Positions 22,617 through 35,956 of a stretch of 64,000 nt of DNA are shown piece by piece. The notes beneath the pieces are model-generated. The model saw only the letters and a program-made list of their open reading frames with translations, was not told where the DNA came from and searched no databases. Each line of letters begins with the position of its first letter. The first letter of the stretch is position 1. Origin of the DNA: Casuarina equisetifolia. Taxonomy: Eukaryota > Streptophyta > Magnoliopsida > Fagales > Casuarinaceae. Made by a program: the position numbers and the translations under genes. The stretch is from assembly GCA_028551475.1 (NCBI GenBank), contig CM052354.1:28295258-28359257 (forward strand), written 5' to 3'.

Positions 22617-25212
22617 ATGGCGGCCTCGAAGCTCCAAGCGCTCTGGAACCACCCGGCCGGACCCAAAACCAGTGAGTCAACTCGGCCATCGCTCTATTTT
22701 ATTGAAGCGTTTTCGATTACTCTTGACATTTCCGTGACTGAAATCTGCAAATAAAAATATGCGATTTTTGTTTGTTTTCTGTTTGCCCGATTTTGATGCT
22801 TCGTTCGCCATTTCCTTAACTAGAGTTGTCGCGTTTCTGTATGAATCACTTTCAGAGAGATCGGATCCGTGAAGATATGGATTCCAGATTGGACGAACAA
22901 AAAATAGTGACCTTTGCCATAATAGAATGGCTATTTACTGTTCGTATAGCTGACATCAGAGAGTCGTTTGAGATTTAATTTACATTTTAATCTTACAATT
23001 TTACTGTTGAAATCAAAAGGCTGATTACGACCTTAATTAGTAGGTTATATTGTGCACTCACGTTAGAGTCTCAGATGTCTAAGTGGGTTCTCTTATTTTT
23101 GTTCTTTATGTGTAATTTTTCTTTTTTCCGATTGTGCTACCTCCGAGGTTCAAATATCTAAATAGTTCTAACGACTTTGACATGTGTATTATATCATAGG
23201 TTTGAATTAGGAAATCAAAATCAAGGAGAAAAAGAATTCGCGGACCAAGCTAATCTTGAATTAGCTCTATCAAACCTAGAAAAAGATGTTGAAGAAGATT
23301 ATACAATCTCATACATGAAAAAACGTATAAACAAAAACAATACAAAAATAACACAAAAGAAGAGCTTGAGTTCTTCCTAAAAGGGTATTTGCATTTTCAA
23401 TTGAGATGGCTACTTGTGTTTTTGTATGTTCCATTACTGTCATTTTCTCACAATTGGCTTATTGAAGAATCGACTCTGATATCTGATTCGTATCCAATAT
23501 AAAACATTTGAGTACATAAGACATCCATTGAGTGAATCCTACAATGCTTTGAATGATTGTTATCGTGTCTTAGTAATTACCGTCTCCATAAATTTTTAAA
23601 ATTTTTTTCCCTCTTTATGCAGTTCACTTTTGGGCACCGACCTTCAAATGGGGCATCAGCATAGCCAACATTGCTGACTTTGCCAAACCACCCGAGAAGC
23701 TGTCCTATCCTCAACAAATAGGTATATAAATGAATAAATGTGGATGCATATTCTTAAGGTGAATGTGTAATTCATCATCCTAGAAATACACAAAAAGCAC
23801 ATGCATGCACAAAAACTGAGACATACAGTGTGCCTGCTCCTATGTATCAAGAACAATCCAAGTACTATAGTTTCAAACATTCTTTGTCCCAAGCCTTACA
23901 TTATTTTCTCATCGTGTGTTACACAGCGGTTACATGCACTGGACTTATCTGGTCGCGTTACAGCACTGTAATCACTCCGGTAAGTCTGTATATTGATAAG
24001 GTTGCCTGCTTTTAGACAACGGGTAATGCTAATCTAGGTTATCTACCAATGTATTTTGGCATCCTCACACAAATTTAACATAGACACCTCCATATTTTCT
24101 GTGGACAACATCTATACGCTGAACTCCTCCCTTTACTTGGTGACATCCTGTTTTGTTTTGTTTTGTTTCCTATTTAATACATAGATACAGGTACATATAA
24201 ATATCCTTTATGCCTTTGAGTTGTATGCATCCTGATATTTGAATCTGTATATATGATATCTAGGGCTTGAGTAGCTCTAATGGTTCATGTGTGGATTGTA
24301 GTAGTGATATCATGTGCTCATCTAAATTTTCTTCCCCTTTTTGGCTGGAGTCAAATTTCCATAACGGCTGCTTTTGGTTTGGTCCAAATTGACTGTGTTA
24401 TTGGTAGTTCTTGCGTTGTTGCTGGCAAAAGTACAGCATTTCATCTTAAAGTACTACTTTTCTTGATCTTTTGCCAAAATAACCAGTTGCTCTGGTTCCA
24501 TTGTATGTATCTCTAGAAAGGCTAAACTCCTAGTTGATCTTCTAGTTGACCATCTCCTTCCCGAAAAGTGAGAGTTAGAAGCAACAAATTTCAGTTTCAT
24601 ATCTAATTTTTTGAATCACATGTCTGGAGCTTTATATAAGGCACTGTCCCTGTAAATTCAAAAACTTAGAAGTAAAAAAAACGCAAACATGCTCATGTGG
24701 TTGACTGCAGAGAAAAGTTTGTAAGAAGTGGACAGTGAGGAAAATAGATGTTGTTCTTTGCTGTTTTACATGTCAATATTGCTTGTAGAATTTGTACGGG
24801 ATTGAGGTTTTTGCATAGCTCTTAATACTGTTTACTTTGATTCTGATCTGCAGAAAAACTGGAACCTTTTTAGTGTAAACGTTGCAATGGCAGGGACAGG
24901 ACTCTACCAACTCTCACGTAAAATAAAGTAAGTTGGATCAACTTAATATAATACATTCCGGTTATTTCGTCCTTACTGAATGTCAATGAACTGGAGTACC
25001 TCTCGTTCCCTACAAAAAAAAAACAGTAAATGGCTTACAATGGATTGAATATTGGAATTAGAAATGTCTCAGATTTTCGTGCTGTAATCCTCATCTTTTA
25101 CATGAACGACACTGCCATTGAAAATTGGATGTGCATGAACTTTTTCCCCTCTTTTAACATTTCCAGGCAGGATTATTTCTCCGAAGCTGAAACAGCTGTT
25201 GCAAAAGAATGA
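22617..25212 (+). CDS. MPC2: mitochondrial pyruvate carrier, MPC2 type
   Basis: Five exons: 22617-22671, 23623-23721, 23927-23979, 24854-24927 and 25167-25212, phases consistent, 108 aa. MAASKLQALWNHPAGPKTIH, then FWAPTFKWGISIANIADFAK, SYPQQIAVTCTGLIWSRYS and PKNWNLFSVNVAMAGTGLYQ are diagnostic of the plant MPC2-type subunit (the Arabidopsis relative is known as NRGA1). The protein sits in the inner mitochondrial membrane. With an MPC1 subunit it forms the heterodimer that imports pyruvate into the matrix. Hydrophobic spans lie near residues 20-40, 50-68 and 73-90. There is no cleaved presequence, as is usual in this family. The start is supported by the conserved N-terminus. Confidence 0.93.
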
Positions 25213-26491
25213 TGACGAAAAGTTGCAAACTTCCTTTCGTGTCCTTGGGTGAAGGCCTCATATAATAACCTGGCCTTGCAGCTAATGGAAGTTATTCAAT
25301 AATCACTCTTGTCTTCCTTACATTTGCTAGTTCAATCGTGTTATTAAGTGGAAATTTGTAACTTTAACGATTGTCTCTATACTCGGATAGCTGTTGTTCC
25401 CAATTTTAACAATAAGATATTGTTAATATTTCTGTTAGACTTGTTTTTTGTTTTGCAATATCTTGATCTTCCACAATTCCATCTAGTTTCTTATACAAGG
25501 ATTGGAGGTGTCGAGCCGGGACCTAGAACCTGTAGATGATTGAGCTAACCATTATTTTTCTGTTCAGACGTCAAATCTTTGATCCGTCATGGAGGAGCCT
25601 AACGTTTTTGGCTCCCAGTGTATCATAATAAACCTGCAAACAGTGCCCTGTGCTTCGTGTTCTGCAATGTGATTTGGACTACTTTTTGGGCAACCATTTC
25701 CTTTGTGAGGAGTCATGGGTAGGGATTTCCATGTTCTCAATAGCCAATGCCCTTCGCTGGAATGGATTGATTATTCAACCAAGTACTTAAAGAGTGGCAT
25801 AATCAAGGGGGATGATTATATCATTGAATGGAAATGGTTCTGATTTGCAGCTCTAAAAAACCAAAACCAAAAGCCTAAAGGACCGGGTAGATCTCAAATT
25901 AATGTGAGAGTAACATTAAAATATGAAATGGTATTCTGCTGAGATTTGAAAGAGGTGCAAAAGGCACAAAATTGGCATCATCAGACCTAAACCCTGAATT
26001 TGAGCTTATTATACATCCATCAGCACTTTGCCCTACTCGTAAGGCACTTCGCCTGGCACAAATTTGATCAGCAATTGTTTATTCAGTCCTCTCAACATGA
26101 TGAAATGAATAGCAATATGGATGATTCATTCAATTTCCATTCAATTTGTAAATCCAGCATGTCCAAGCTCAGAAGTTATCAGACCAAGCTGGAGAGAAAA
26201 AAAAAAATTGATCAATTGTCAAATGAGAAAAAATTGAAAATGTATTGTATGTCTCCTAAAACCAAACTTTAACCAGCTCCGCACGGGAGCATAAAATGAA
26301 GACTAAAGTAAATGCATGAGCCACTGGAATACACTTGCCCACGATAGCCAGTGACTCAACAAAAAGCCAAGAAAAAATTGCAGTTTATAAATCAGGCATA
26401 AACTGTAGGTTTGCTGATTCTCATGCCCTTGGCATCCCAAAACCTCATGGCAGCCTTCAATCATGTCCCGGCACCACTAACCTTCTTTTTT
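25213..26491. other. intergenic region between convergent genes
   Basis: Holds the 3' UTRs of the carrier gene (plus) and the EAR-motif gene (minus). No further gene is recognised. A tRNA-like patch near 25505-25530 (GTGTCGAGCCGGGACC) may be SINE debris, but no flanking duplication was found. Confidence 0.4.
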
Positions 26492-29400
26492 CTACTTGCC
26501 ATCTCTGGTCTGATTAGTTTTTGAGTCAGATTTATGGTCATCATCGCGTGCCTTCAAACCTAAACTCAAATCCAATGTGCTTTCATTCAGATCTTGACAT
26601 ACTAATTGGCTTTTGTCCTGCAACACGATACAAACCCAACTCAGCATTACATGTAATCTCCCAGAAAGACAAAGTGGACAATTTAGCAGTGATGTATAAT
26701 TGATCTCAAGCCATTATCACAAAGAAAAGAATTTTAGAGCTAAATTTTCCTTTTCCAATCTCTGGAGTTACAACTGGAAATTAGGAGATAACAAATATCT
26801 CCATCTTTAACGTAGAGGCCCATTTTGACTTGCTTCTCTTAATCACTAAGATAGAACAAATAGCTAGGTGACTGGGATCATTGTGAATGGCCTTTCGTTA
26901 CTCTCATTTTCCCTTCTCTTTTCTTAAACTAAGCAATGACCATCATTATCTAACCAATTGCAATACGTACTTGGTATCAGTTTAGACAGGCCTTTTGTCC
27001 AGAGTACTTTGTGTTAACAGCAGTGTTTTTCATTATAAGCACTATATCCACCAGAAATTTAGATCAGAAATATGACATATAAAAGAAGACAAGGATGCGT
27101 AACCATTTTACCTGACTTTCCTCCATTGGCATATCATTCATGTCAGGCTTCTGGTCCAAAAACTCACCCTTGGAAGTAGAATTTGTGCTAGGATCTAAAT
27201 CAATTGGTTTAGCGTCGTCATCAACCCTTTCTGCAGCCTCATTCTCTGCATCCTCATTCTTTTGTTCCTCTAACACAGCAATCTGCAGAACCAAACAGCG
27301 AAAATGACTACGCATCCGCAAAGCCAGTAACAGAGTGTTGGAAAAATCAGACCAATATTTTCACTCCCTTATTCAAAAAGTGTCTGGTAGGTTCACAGAT
27401 GGATTTTATTTAGACATACATTGTTAGGCTCAACCTTTCGTGAAACACATTCTCAACAAAGTTTTTATACATATATCTCCCAGAAATTACAAATGAAGTG
27501 ATTGTTCATAACATTATGTTCTCCCAACGCACTAAATAATTATTTCCCACATTACAACTACAAACAGGAAGACCATATTCCCTTTGCCTATTCTTTAATT
27601 TATTTGTATTGGTATCTCACCTTTTCTCTTTGGTATGAAATTTTTAGAAGTAGAAAAAGATCAAAGAAAATAGATAGTACAACAGACTTAATGCTCCAGT
27701 ATGATGGAGTACCAAGAAAATCCTTTAGAAGCTACAATAGAAAGAAGATTAACTCATCCAAAGCTTTCATCCAATCACAAAGTGAGCGTGCAGAAAAGAA
27801 GGGAACCAGAAAACAAGAGAGCTAAGCAGAAACTGAGATTGATCAGAATCAAGCCACTGTCAGAACATGCAGTAGAGATGATGTAGTCTTCCTCTAGAGG
27901 AAGAAGAACTAAAAAAACATGCAATAAGGGATGCCATTAAGCAAGAGGAAGCATGCCTAAGTTAATGCAAGGCAAATTGAAAGCATATTCAGGCAGGCAA
28001 ATGAGCTTGAGCCTACTGCAGGAGCAGCCAGCACCATATAATGTCTAGTAACTACCTTCCCTGCACTCCCCAACACCCAATCCTAAGGCAAAAGGTTTCT
28101 TCATGCAAACTGCCAGTACTATAGTAGTGCAAAAACGTCCTTCTAGCATTTAAGCAACTCAAAGTGTGTGAGCAGCACTTGCCAAAGATTCCATTCCTAG
28201 GTTATCCAGGATTTACCAATGCCTAATTCCCAGCATTGACAAAGACTACAGACACAAATCGGGTGAAAATCCCATCAAGTTACATCTTAGTGATTAAAAC
28301 GCATTTCACAGCTAATGCAGGAGCAATGACAATAAGAGAAGCCCACACACATCAAAGGTACTAATGAGGTGAAGCCTCATCTTTTAGACTGGCTAATCTG
28401 CTATTCTTAAAACCTAAAACAGTCTTTAGATAGTCACATCATTTTGAGTCTCATATAACCCATTGTCCAAATGCACCAAAAAAAGAAAACCATTAGAGTA
28501 GTCCACTGTGCCTTATCAATCAATTCTTGAGGTTGTAATTATGGGAAATCAATTCCATTAACGAGATATGTCATGAAGAAGAATGACTTCAAGACATTTA
28601 GGGCAAAATCCTCCATCTGGTTTGCAACAGATACTCTCATATGGATATAGGTCAGAACTCTAAATAATAAAAGCAAAGAAAGGAAAAAAGATCAATCTTG
28701 TCAATGTGACTTACAGAAGTTCAACTTAGCATGCCTAAAAAAGAGACCAACTGTTTATCTAATCCATATTTCATTTCCAGAGTTATCACTGAACTGCCCA
28801 TCTATGGGTTCACAAACCTTTTATCTATTAAACTAAAAAGTTACAAGCCAATGATCTGAATCTGAATGACAACCTCGTCCTTCACTCAGAAAAAGTATTA
28901 AGGATTAAATGATTTGAATCAGCACATAAAGACAAGCCCACAAAATCAGTCCATGTTCAATTCTGATGCCCCTATATCTTGCTAAATGGAGAATCGACTC
29001 CTGACTACATAAGAGAACACCACAATTGGACAAGGGATCCGAATAGTATATTTCATTGACATAAAGCAGAAGAAAACACAAGCAAGGTGGACAATATATG
29101 TTCGCAGAAATTTGATAAATGTAGAGGGACTCTTAAGACTGAGAGAAATTCTGACTGCACATGACCTCAGTAGGCACCCCTTCAACACATCATCTGGTTT
29201 CTCCACAATATACAACAAGCTTTCATTTTATATTAGACCTTGTCTTTCAAGAAAAACAAACTTCATCATGGCAATCTGTATGATGCTGTATAAGTATCAA
29301 GGAAATTTCTAGACACTAGACTTAAAAGCATAATCATATGACAGTAAATCCATTTCTCTTGAATGTGAAAAAGAATTGACTGTCAATGTCCATCATAGAT

Positions 29401-30926
29401 TGTTATGACAATTATATACATCAATCAGCCAAAGAAAAGTGCCTTGCATTAAGATACATCACACTAACCAATCAATCAAGAAGTCTACTTATGGAAACAA
29501 TTGTTTGGTCACAAAATGTAAGGCTTTACCAAAGGTCTATGAAGAGTTGAAGAGTCTCTAAAATGTAATTTGAACCCATGGAAGAATGCCAAACAAAGAA
29601 TCAAAGAAATTTGGACTACTGAGTTGTTCCTTTTTGTATTGCAAAAAGTGGAAAACAACTTGGACAATTAAAAAAAAAGGCAAACAAATCTAGAGATATT
29701 CCGATTCCACTAACTGTCGGCCTTTTAGATCCAGTACAAAGTTCCCAGACTAAACCAAACTTCTTTAATGAGATCAGACAAGCAGACATGCATTATAAGT
29801 AATGTAAAGACAAATATACTGACACTTGGACTCATATCCAGCAAAAGATTCTTCAGAAACCTTCCAACTAGATATGGATAAGTAGAATTGTCTGCATGGC
29901 ATGTCCATCCATATAAGAAAGCACACGACAATAAATGGTGTACACGAATATACAAACATATGGAGCCATATCAAACATTCTTCAAGGGCTTTCCAACTAG
30001 ATAAGTTTAAGTTCAATTATGACGTCCACGTGTCTTGAGTAAGACTTTCACATGGCACATCGGAGTACCACCAAAAACTGATGTTTCAACTCAGAACAAT
30101 CACCAAATCCACATGGTGCGATCTCATCGGTCCTTTACAACAACTTACAACTAAAATTTAAAAACGTTCAGACATGGTCGAACACAACTATTCCCCTCGA
30201 AGGTCAAGCGCTCGTTCTGCTCTTCATCCTCATCCCCTCTTGTCTTTCCCACTACATACACCTGACACCATAATATTCCACCTCCAAACCATTCTTCCAA
30301 TTCATGAACTCAAACCCTAAAATCAATCAATAACACCAGAAAAATACAAATCACATACCGGTCTCCCCAGTCTATTAGATCCAATATTCGCAACAAATCC
30401 CCCAGATCATACCCAACAAAACAAAACCTATTTCCTAATCCTTGACCAAAATCATATCCAACAAACGCCGACGTAACCAAATCCAAGAACAGAAACCTAC
30501 AAAAGAAGATCTAAAGAAAACAAGAAATCAATAACCCAATTCACAAAAAAGTACCGGAATGTATTTGAATTTCCGACGAGGAGGCTCCTCCAGGGCACCC
30601 GCCGCATCATCCCTGCCGGAACTCTTGTCCCCAGCGCCGCTATCCCCGTTACTGTTGCCGTTGTTGCCGTTCTGGCTCTGGGTAATAGGAGTCCACTTGT
30701 AAAGCAAGAGATGAGAGCCGTTATTACCGTTAGTGGTGCCATTCGCGGTATTGCCGTGGCTGTGAATCTGATAAGAGTGATTGCTGTTGTGGTTAGCGCC
30801 AGCACTACTGGTCGATGGCGCTACGTGGACCCACTTCTTCTTCCACTTCCTCACCGGCCCACTGAACACCGTGGCCGGCCCGTACCGCGTCGAGGACCGC
30901 CCGAGTCGGGCCCCCACTCCCTCCAT
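26492..30926 (-). CDS. plant conserved protein with C-terminal EAR repression motif, 222 aa
   Basis: Three exons on the minus strand: 30926-30555, 27282-27112 and 26617-26492, all GT-AG and phase 0, ending in TAG. The N-terminus (MEGVGARLGRSSTRYGPATV then VRKWKKKWVHV) is strongly basic and looks like a conserved DNA- or chromatin-facing segment. Residues ~36-115 are Asn/Gly/Ser-rich low complexity. EEPPRRKFKYIPIAVLEEQK marks the conserved middle, followed by an acidic region. Exon 3 carries DLNESTLDLSLGLK, with the EAR core LDLSLGL at about residues 196-202. EAR motifs recruit TOPLESS co-repressors, so a nuclear repressor or adaptor role is inferred. I recognise it as a plant-wide protein of unknown function. 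Intron 1 is 3.3 kb. The ATG at 30926 is chosen; a longer frame upstream has no ATG. Confidence 0.85.
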
Positions 30927-31062
30927 CTTCCGCCGATCTGACTCGCTTCCCACCCGCCCCTCCGATCCCCCAAAAAAATTAAAAAAAGAAAAAGAAAAAT
31001 ATTTTACCCCCTTCCCCTCTCTCTCTCTATCTCTAAACGCTCGTTTTGTTCCGCCCCCTCCT

Positions 31063-31088
<26 letters not shown>
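31063..31088. repeat. CT dinucleotide microsatellite
   Basis: About 13 CT units upstream of the EAR-motif gene (GA on its sense strand), in its likely leader or promoter. CT/GA tracts are common in plant 5' UTRs. Confidence 0.8.
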
Positions 31089-31093
<5 letters not shown>

Positions 31094-31379
31094 AAGGACA
31101 GATACAGCTGGCGTTTGCTTTCGGCCTTTTATGGTTTTCCAAGATTGGCTAGAATCGTATGTTTTGGGAATGGGGTTGGTGATGTCGTGGCCAATCAGGG
31201 CCGTCCAAGACAAGGACTCTTTTCCCGAACAAGACTGGTTTTGCAATGATTGGAGGAGTACAAGTTCTTGTTCTTTTGTAGTAGTATCGATGAAATTACG
31301 AGGGGCTTTTTCTATGTTTACGTGGATTTCTTGGATTGGCAGAGGCAATCCTAAAGAGTATGTGTTAAATTTTATTTGA

Positions 31380-32520
31380 AATTTTTGGATTTATGAAGTT
31401 AATAGGTGTAATGAACTTCAAAATAAAGTTGGAACCTTAATTCCTGATCATTTGGATTAAGATTTCTAATCGTTTCTCTTAAACTACCATAGACAAGATA
31501 AAATTATTATTTATTGTTTGATTTTATTTGAAAGAGCATACATTTAAAATAATAGTTGTATGAATATTTACACTATTTTTAACATATTTTTATCATAAGA
31601 TTGATAAGTATGTTTCAAAAAAAAAATGGTTTCCAAATAATAAAATATTTTAAAATATATATTTTTTAATTGTGATACTAAGTTAAGGCTCTTTTCTAAC
31701 AAATTTAAAACAATTATCGATTTTTTAAAGGAACTTATTGGGATTTTATAGAAATAATTATCTTCCCAATTTCTTTTAATACCATACCACAACATAGTTG
31801 ATCACCTACTATCAATCAAATTCACTTATAGGCTTACTATCAGTTGCTGCTTAATTATCAATCAAATTCACTTATAAAAGAGTAGAATCTATGAAAAATA
31901 TAATGATTTTTTTTAAACTACTAAAAAGAAAATAATAAATAATTAAGACCATGATAATGATGTTATGATTGTTAATGCATCGAGTTTCCTCTTTTAAGTT
32001 CTCAAGTTTAGAATTTTATCATTTCTATTCTTTTATTAAAATAACTCAAAGAAACTATTAAATAATTTAGTTTGACATTATTCATTTATTTAGAGTTATA
32101 CTTTTTCTCAAAATTATATTTCAACATATGTTCAAATTTTTGTTAGTATTGGGTTTTTTTGGGAGGAGAAGAGCAAAACTTAAAACTTATGTTTTAAGCA
32201 ATTGAATCTATACCTCAATTTAAATGTCAAATTTTGAAAATTAATAGATTAAAAAACAAAAGGTGAATATTTCATCTACTTTTTACTTGTTTAAAATAAT
32301 TTTCTGCATAATAGAGAGTCAAATAATAATTTACATAAATATATATTTTTTTATTTTTATAGAATTAATTCTTCAAAAATTATTTATAAAAAAAATTAAA
32401 CAAACAATATAACCAAGTGACTTAATTTCTTAGGAGGTTAAAATTTTCTCTTCCAAAACGTTTACAGAGAATGTACAAGAATTTCTTTCCCCTTACACAT
32501 AAAGTTTAAATTAACTCATT
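31380..32520. other. AT-rich flank, paralogous to the region before the GART gene
   Basis: No gene. 31440-31790 matches 50500-50890 (shared TTATTGGGATTTTATAGAAA and TTTGATTTTATTTGAAA). 31960-32130 resembles the 3' flanks of the F-box copies (AATAACTCAAAGAAACTATT and kin), so an F-box copy now lost may once have preceded it. Confidence 0.5.
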
Positions 32521-32740
32521 TTTTTTTTATACAAGTTTCACAACTTCCTTTCCATAGGATTTACAATTTTCTTTCATGATAAAAATAAGTTTGACAAATT
32601 CTCTTCCTCAAAATTTTCATTATTTCAGGTTTTATATTTTCTTTTTTCAATGATAATAAGTTTAACAATTGCTTTTTTCGATTATAACAAATTTTACAAT
32701 TTTCATTTTCTTGACTTCACAGAAGAAAAACAAGCTTGAA
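32520..32740 (+). repeat. F-box-linked minisatellite, array 1 (degraded)
   Basis: Irregular ~30-bp repeats with core ACAATTTCCTTTCC and an ATAATAAG-like spacer. It lies 130 bp before the F-box start at 32875. This is the most worn of the arrays. Confidence 0.6.
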
Positions 32741-32874
32741 TAAGCCATTATTTCTCATTAATCAGTTCAACGGTTTTTAGAAATATACCCTTTTATCTTT
32801 CATTTCTTAGCCACCGCTCTCTCTTTTTTCAGAGGCATCTTACTCCGATTGACTTACCCGGCTGCCATAGAAAG

Positions 32875-33985
32875 ATGTCGGACCTCACGCAAGATCTAAT
32901 CAAGGAAATTCTTCTATGGCTTCTCGTCAAGTCTCTTGTTCGTTTCCAGAGCGTTTCGAAATCATGGCTTGCTTTAATCAAGGACCCAAATTTCATCGAA
33001 ACGCAGCTTCAACGCTCCATCGAAACCCTCAGAGAACGCATCCTCATCCTGCAGTTTCGTTGGCATAAGCATTACTTGCTGAACCTTACCAAAGAGGGTC
33101 GGTTTGACAAGTCCATGGAGTTCATCCAATTGTCATCTACATCACAGTGGATGTGGCTTCCTGACCGTCATTGCAATGGGTTGTCTTGCAAGCGCGCCTA
33201 CGACGGCGGGATTGTGATCTGGAATCCGTCAATCAGAAAACACAAGAAGATACTGCATGTAAAGCTAGATGCTCTTGATTCCTACGCAAAGTCATTCAAC
33301 GTAGACATCGGGTATGATCCAGTAAACAATGATTACAAGGTTGTAAACATCATCCAATTTGAAGAGCCTATTGCACAATCTGACGTTTTCGTATACAGCC
33401 TAAAAGAAAATTCATGGAAAAGGATAGAAGATAAATGGCCTTTTAAGAATTCTATTTTAGGGCCTGGGGCTTACTTAAACGGCAATATGAAGAAGTACCA
33501 AATGGTGAAACTGTCCTTGTGACATTTGATCTCGCCAACGAGAAATTTCAATTTGATCTCACCAGCGAGAAATTTCAAGCTCATCTTATTCCTACAAAGG
33601 TTCTATGGATATATAGTTTGAGAGTCTTGGAAGGAAAGCTTTGTGCTTGTACGACTTTTTCAAGATTTGATGGAGGAACATGAGGTGGAGACCACTTGGT
33701 GGGTGATGGAGGAGTACGGGGTGGCAAGCAATTGGTCCCTACTTTACACTCTGCCTTTCTTCCTGCACAGCCCTTCAATGATTTCAGAGGATGGCCAAGA
33801 AATTCTAATAGAAGCCCGCAAAAGAGAACTCTTTGGGTATGACAAGAAAAAGAAGACACAGGAAAATGTGAAAATTTTGGACATTCTTGAATATTATTAG
33901 GCAACTTCTTCTCAAGGAAGCTTTCACTTATTGATGGCCATAATGACGATAATGACGATAATGACGATGACCATAGTACATTATT
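32875..33985 (+). pseudogene. F-box/FBA gene copy 1, frameshifted
   Basis: The N-terminal 215 codons are open: an F-box at residues 1-42 (opening MSDLTQDLIKEILLWLLVKS) and the start of the F-box-associated domain (CNGLSCKRAYDGGIVIWNPS, YDPVNNDYKVV). Near 33495 a deletion of about 20 bp relative to the copy at 45685 shifts the frame and stops it at 33522. The remainder (FBA C-terminal half, to about 33900) is in two further frames. A 27-bp tandem duplication (33525-33551 and 33552-33578) lies inside it. A truncated F-box protein able to bind SKP1 could still be made, but the substrate-binding half is lost. The acidic 3' end has a GATAAT microsatellite (33944-33972). Confidence 0.85.
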
Positions 33986-33989
33986 TTCT

Positions 33990-34985
33990 TAAATTTTGAA
34001 GTTTAGAATTTTATATTTTGTATTTTTTAAAAATAATTCGAGAGAATTATTAAACAATTTAATTTATCATTGTTTGACTATTAGAAATTTCAATTTCACC
34101 TAGAGCTTGTGTGCTTCATTTGGTCATAGTGATATCATATTGTTTGTCTACTTTTATACATACATTTGTATCTATGCATTTGTTGATTTTTTAATAAACA
34201 TCTTGAATTCTTGGGATTATTCAAAGGACAATAACAAATACGAACTAACATATAGTTTGGCAAGTATAATAGTTATCATATTTAATCTCAATAAAGTTTG
34301 TGCTTAACACAGCATTGTTAATAATGCACATTTTTTGTTCTTCCTAATTTAAAGTCAAAGAAAAAGAAAATAAGACAAAAGAGTAAACCAAAAGTTTTTT
34401 GATTGAGCAAGCGATGTATTTGGGCCAATGAGAAAACGAATTTTGAAGATATGTGTATTTATGCATATTTATAATAAAGGAAATAAAATATATAAAATGA
34501 ACAATATCCTAATTTGTATACTGATTGTTTCTCAAAACATATATTATATACTACAGTCCCCTTAAGTATAATTGAAATAATAAAAAGTGCTAAAAAAAAG
34601 GAACAAATTGAATAAATAATTATGGTGGTGATAACGACAATACAACAATTGTTAGTGCATCAAGTTTCCTTTTTTTTTTTTTTTTAAATTCTAAGGTTTA
34701 GAGTTTTACCTTTTGTATTTTTTTTATTAAAATAATTCAAAGAAAATATTAAAAAATTTAATTTGACATTGTTCCTCTATTTGGGGTTGTACTTTTGTTT
34801 AAGATTATACTTTATTATTTGTTGGATGTTTTGCTGTTATTGGATTTTTGCCTTTTTTTGGTTTTTTGATCTACCAATTGTCCAAATTTGACATTTAAAT
34901 CAAGGCAAGGATTTAGTTACTTAAAACAACATAGAGGAATGTATAAGAACTATCTTCACGCTAACTTGTACAGTTTAGACCAATT
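33990..34985. other. AT-rich 3' flank of F-box copy 1
   Basis: No gene. 34060-34560 matches parts of the flank blocks at 43310 and 46850 but lacks the GTPase fragment those carry. A T-rich run lies at about 34669-34685. Confidence 0.5.
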
Positions 34986-34989
34986 CATT

Positions 34990-35215
34990 TTTCTTTACAC
35001 AAGTTTTACAATTTTTTTTTCCTGATAGTAATAGGTTTTACAATTTTCTTTCCTAATAATAGTAGGTTTCACAATTTCCTTTCCTAATAGTAGTAGGTTT
35101 TACAATTTCCTTTCCTTATAATAATAGGTTTCACAATTTTCATTATTTCATGATTACAATAGGTTTATGTTTTCCTTTCCCGATAATAATGAGTTTGACA
35201 ATTACCTTTTCCGGT
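34990..35215 (+). repeat. F-box-linked minisatellite, array 2
   Basis: Five to seven ~31-bp units with core ACAATTTCCTTTCC followed by TAATAGTAGTAGG variants; the clearest array of the set. It lies directly before the F-box fragment at 35255. Confidence 0.8.
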
Positions 35216-35254
35216 CTCTTCGATACTAATTTGAAGGAGGACGAAACAAGCCAA

Positions 35255-35682
35255 CTGTCCTTTGACGTTTGATCTCACTAATGAGAAATTTCAAGTTCAT
35301 CCAATTCCCACGGAGTTTCTATCTATATATAGTTTGAGAGTCATAGGAGGAAAGCTTTGTGCTCGTGGGCGTTTCGAATCTTCGGTTGACTGTAAGTGGC
35401 CGAGACGTTGGTGGATGATGGAGGAGTACGGGTTGGCCAGCAGTTGGCGCCTACTTGACTTCGGGGCAACCTTTAATGATTTCGGAGGATGGCCAAGAAA
35501 TTTTGATGGAATGTTACACAGAATGTTACAGAGAATACTTTTGGTATGACATAAAAAAGAAGACTAAGAGAAATGTGAAAATTTTGGACATCCCTATAGG
35601 TTGTTGGGCAACGACTTCTCAAGGAAACCTCTTCCTTATTGATGGTGAAAAAGATGGCCACACAAAAAGATTCTTCTTTTGA
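35255..35682 (+). pseudogene. F-box/FBA copy 2, C-terminal fragment
   Basis: Only the last third of the FBA domain remains: TFDLTNEKFQVHPIPTEFL, IYSLRVIGGKLCA, MMEEYGLASSWRLL, then in another frame ISEDGQEI, YFWYDIKKKTKRNVKILDIP and a stop at 35682. There is one frame change near 35460. A short internal duplication repeats GAATGTTACA. The F-box itself is absent; the minisatellite abuts the break. Confidence 0.8.
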
Positions 35683-35956
35683 ATTTTGAAGTTCAGAGTT
35701 TTTTTTTTGTTTGTATTTTTCATTGGAATAACTCAAGAAAAGTATTAAATAGTTTAATTTGACATTGTTCATCTATTTGAAATTGAAATTTCATTTAGAG
35801 CTTACATGTTCCATTAAGTGGTAGTGATACCATGTTGTGTGTTTACTCCTGCTCTTCTTTCAAATTTTACATCTATATCAATACATTTATTGATTTTTTA
35901 ATACATGTCTTGAGTTTTTGGAATTATCTAAGGAATAATAATAAATACGAACATCA

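Noticed and set aside
25500-25535. tRNA-like or SINE B-box patch near GAGCCGGGACC
   Set aside because: No flanking duplication, no A box at proper spacing and no cloverleaf could be drawn.
31004-31348. Frames over the CT microsatellite
   Set aside because: Repetitive RE/SL runs produced by the dinucleotide repeat in the EAR-gene leader.
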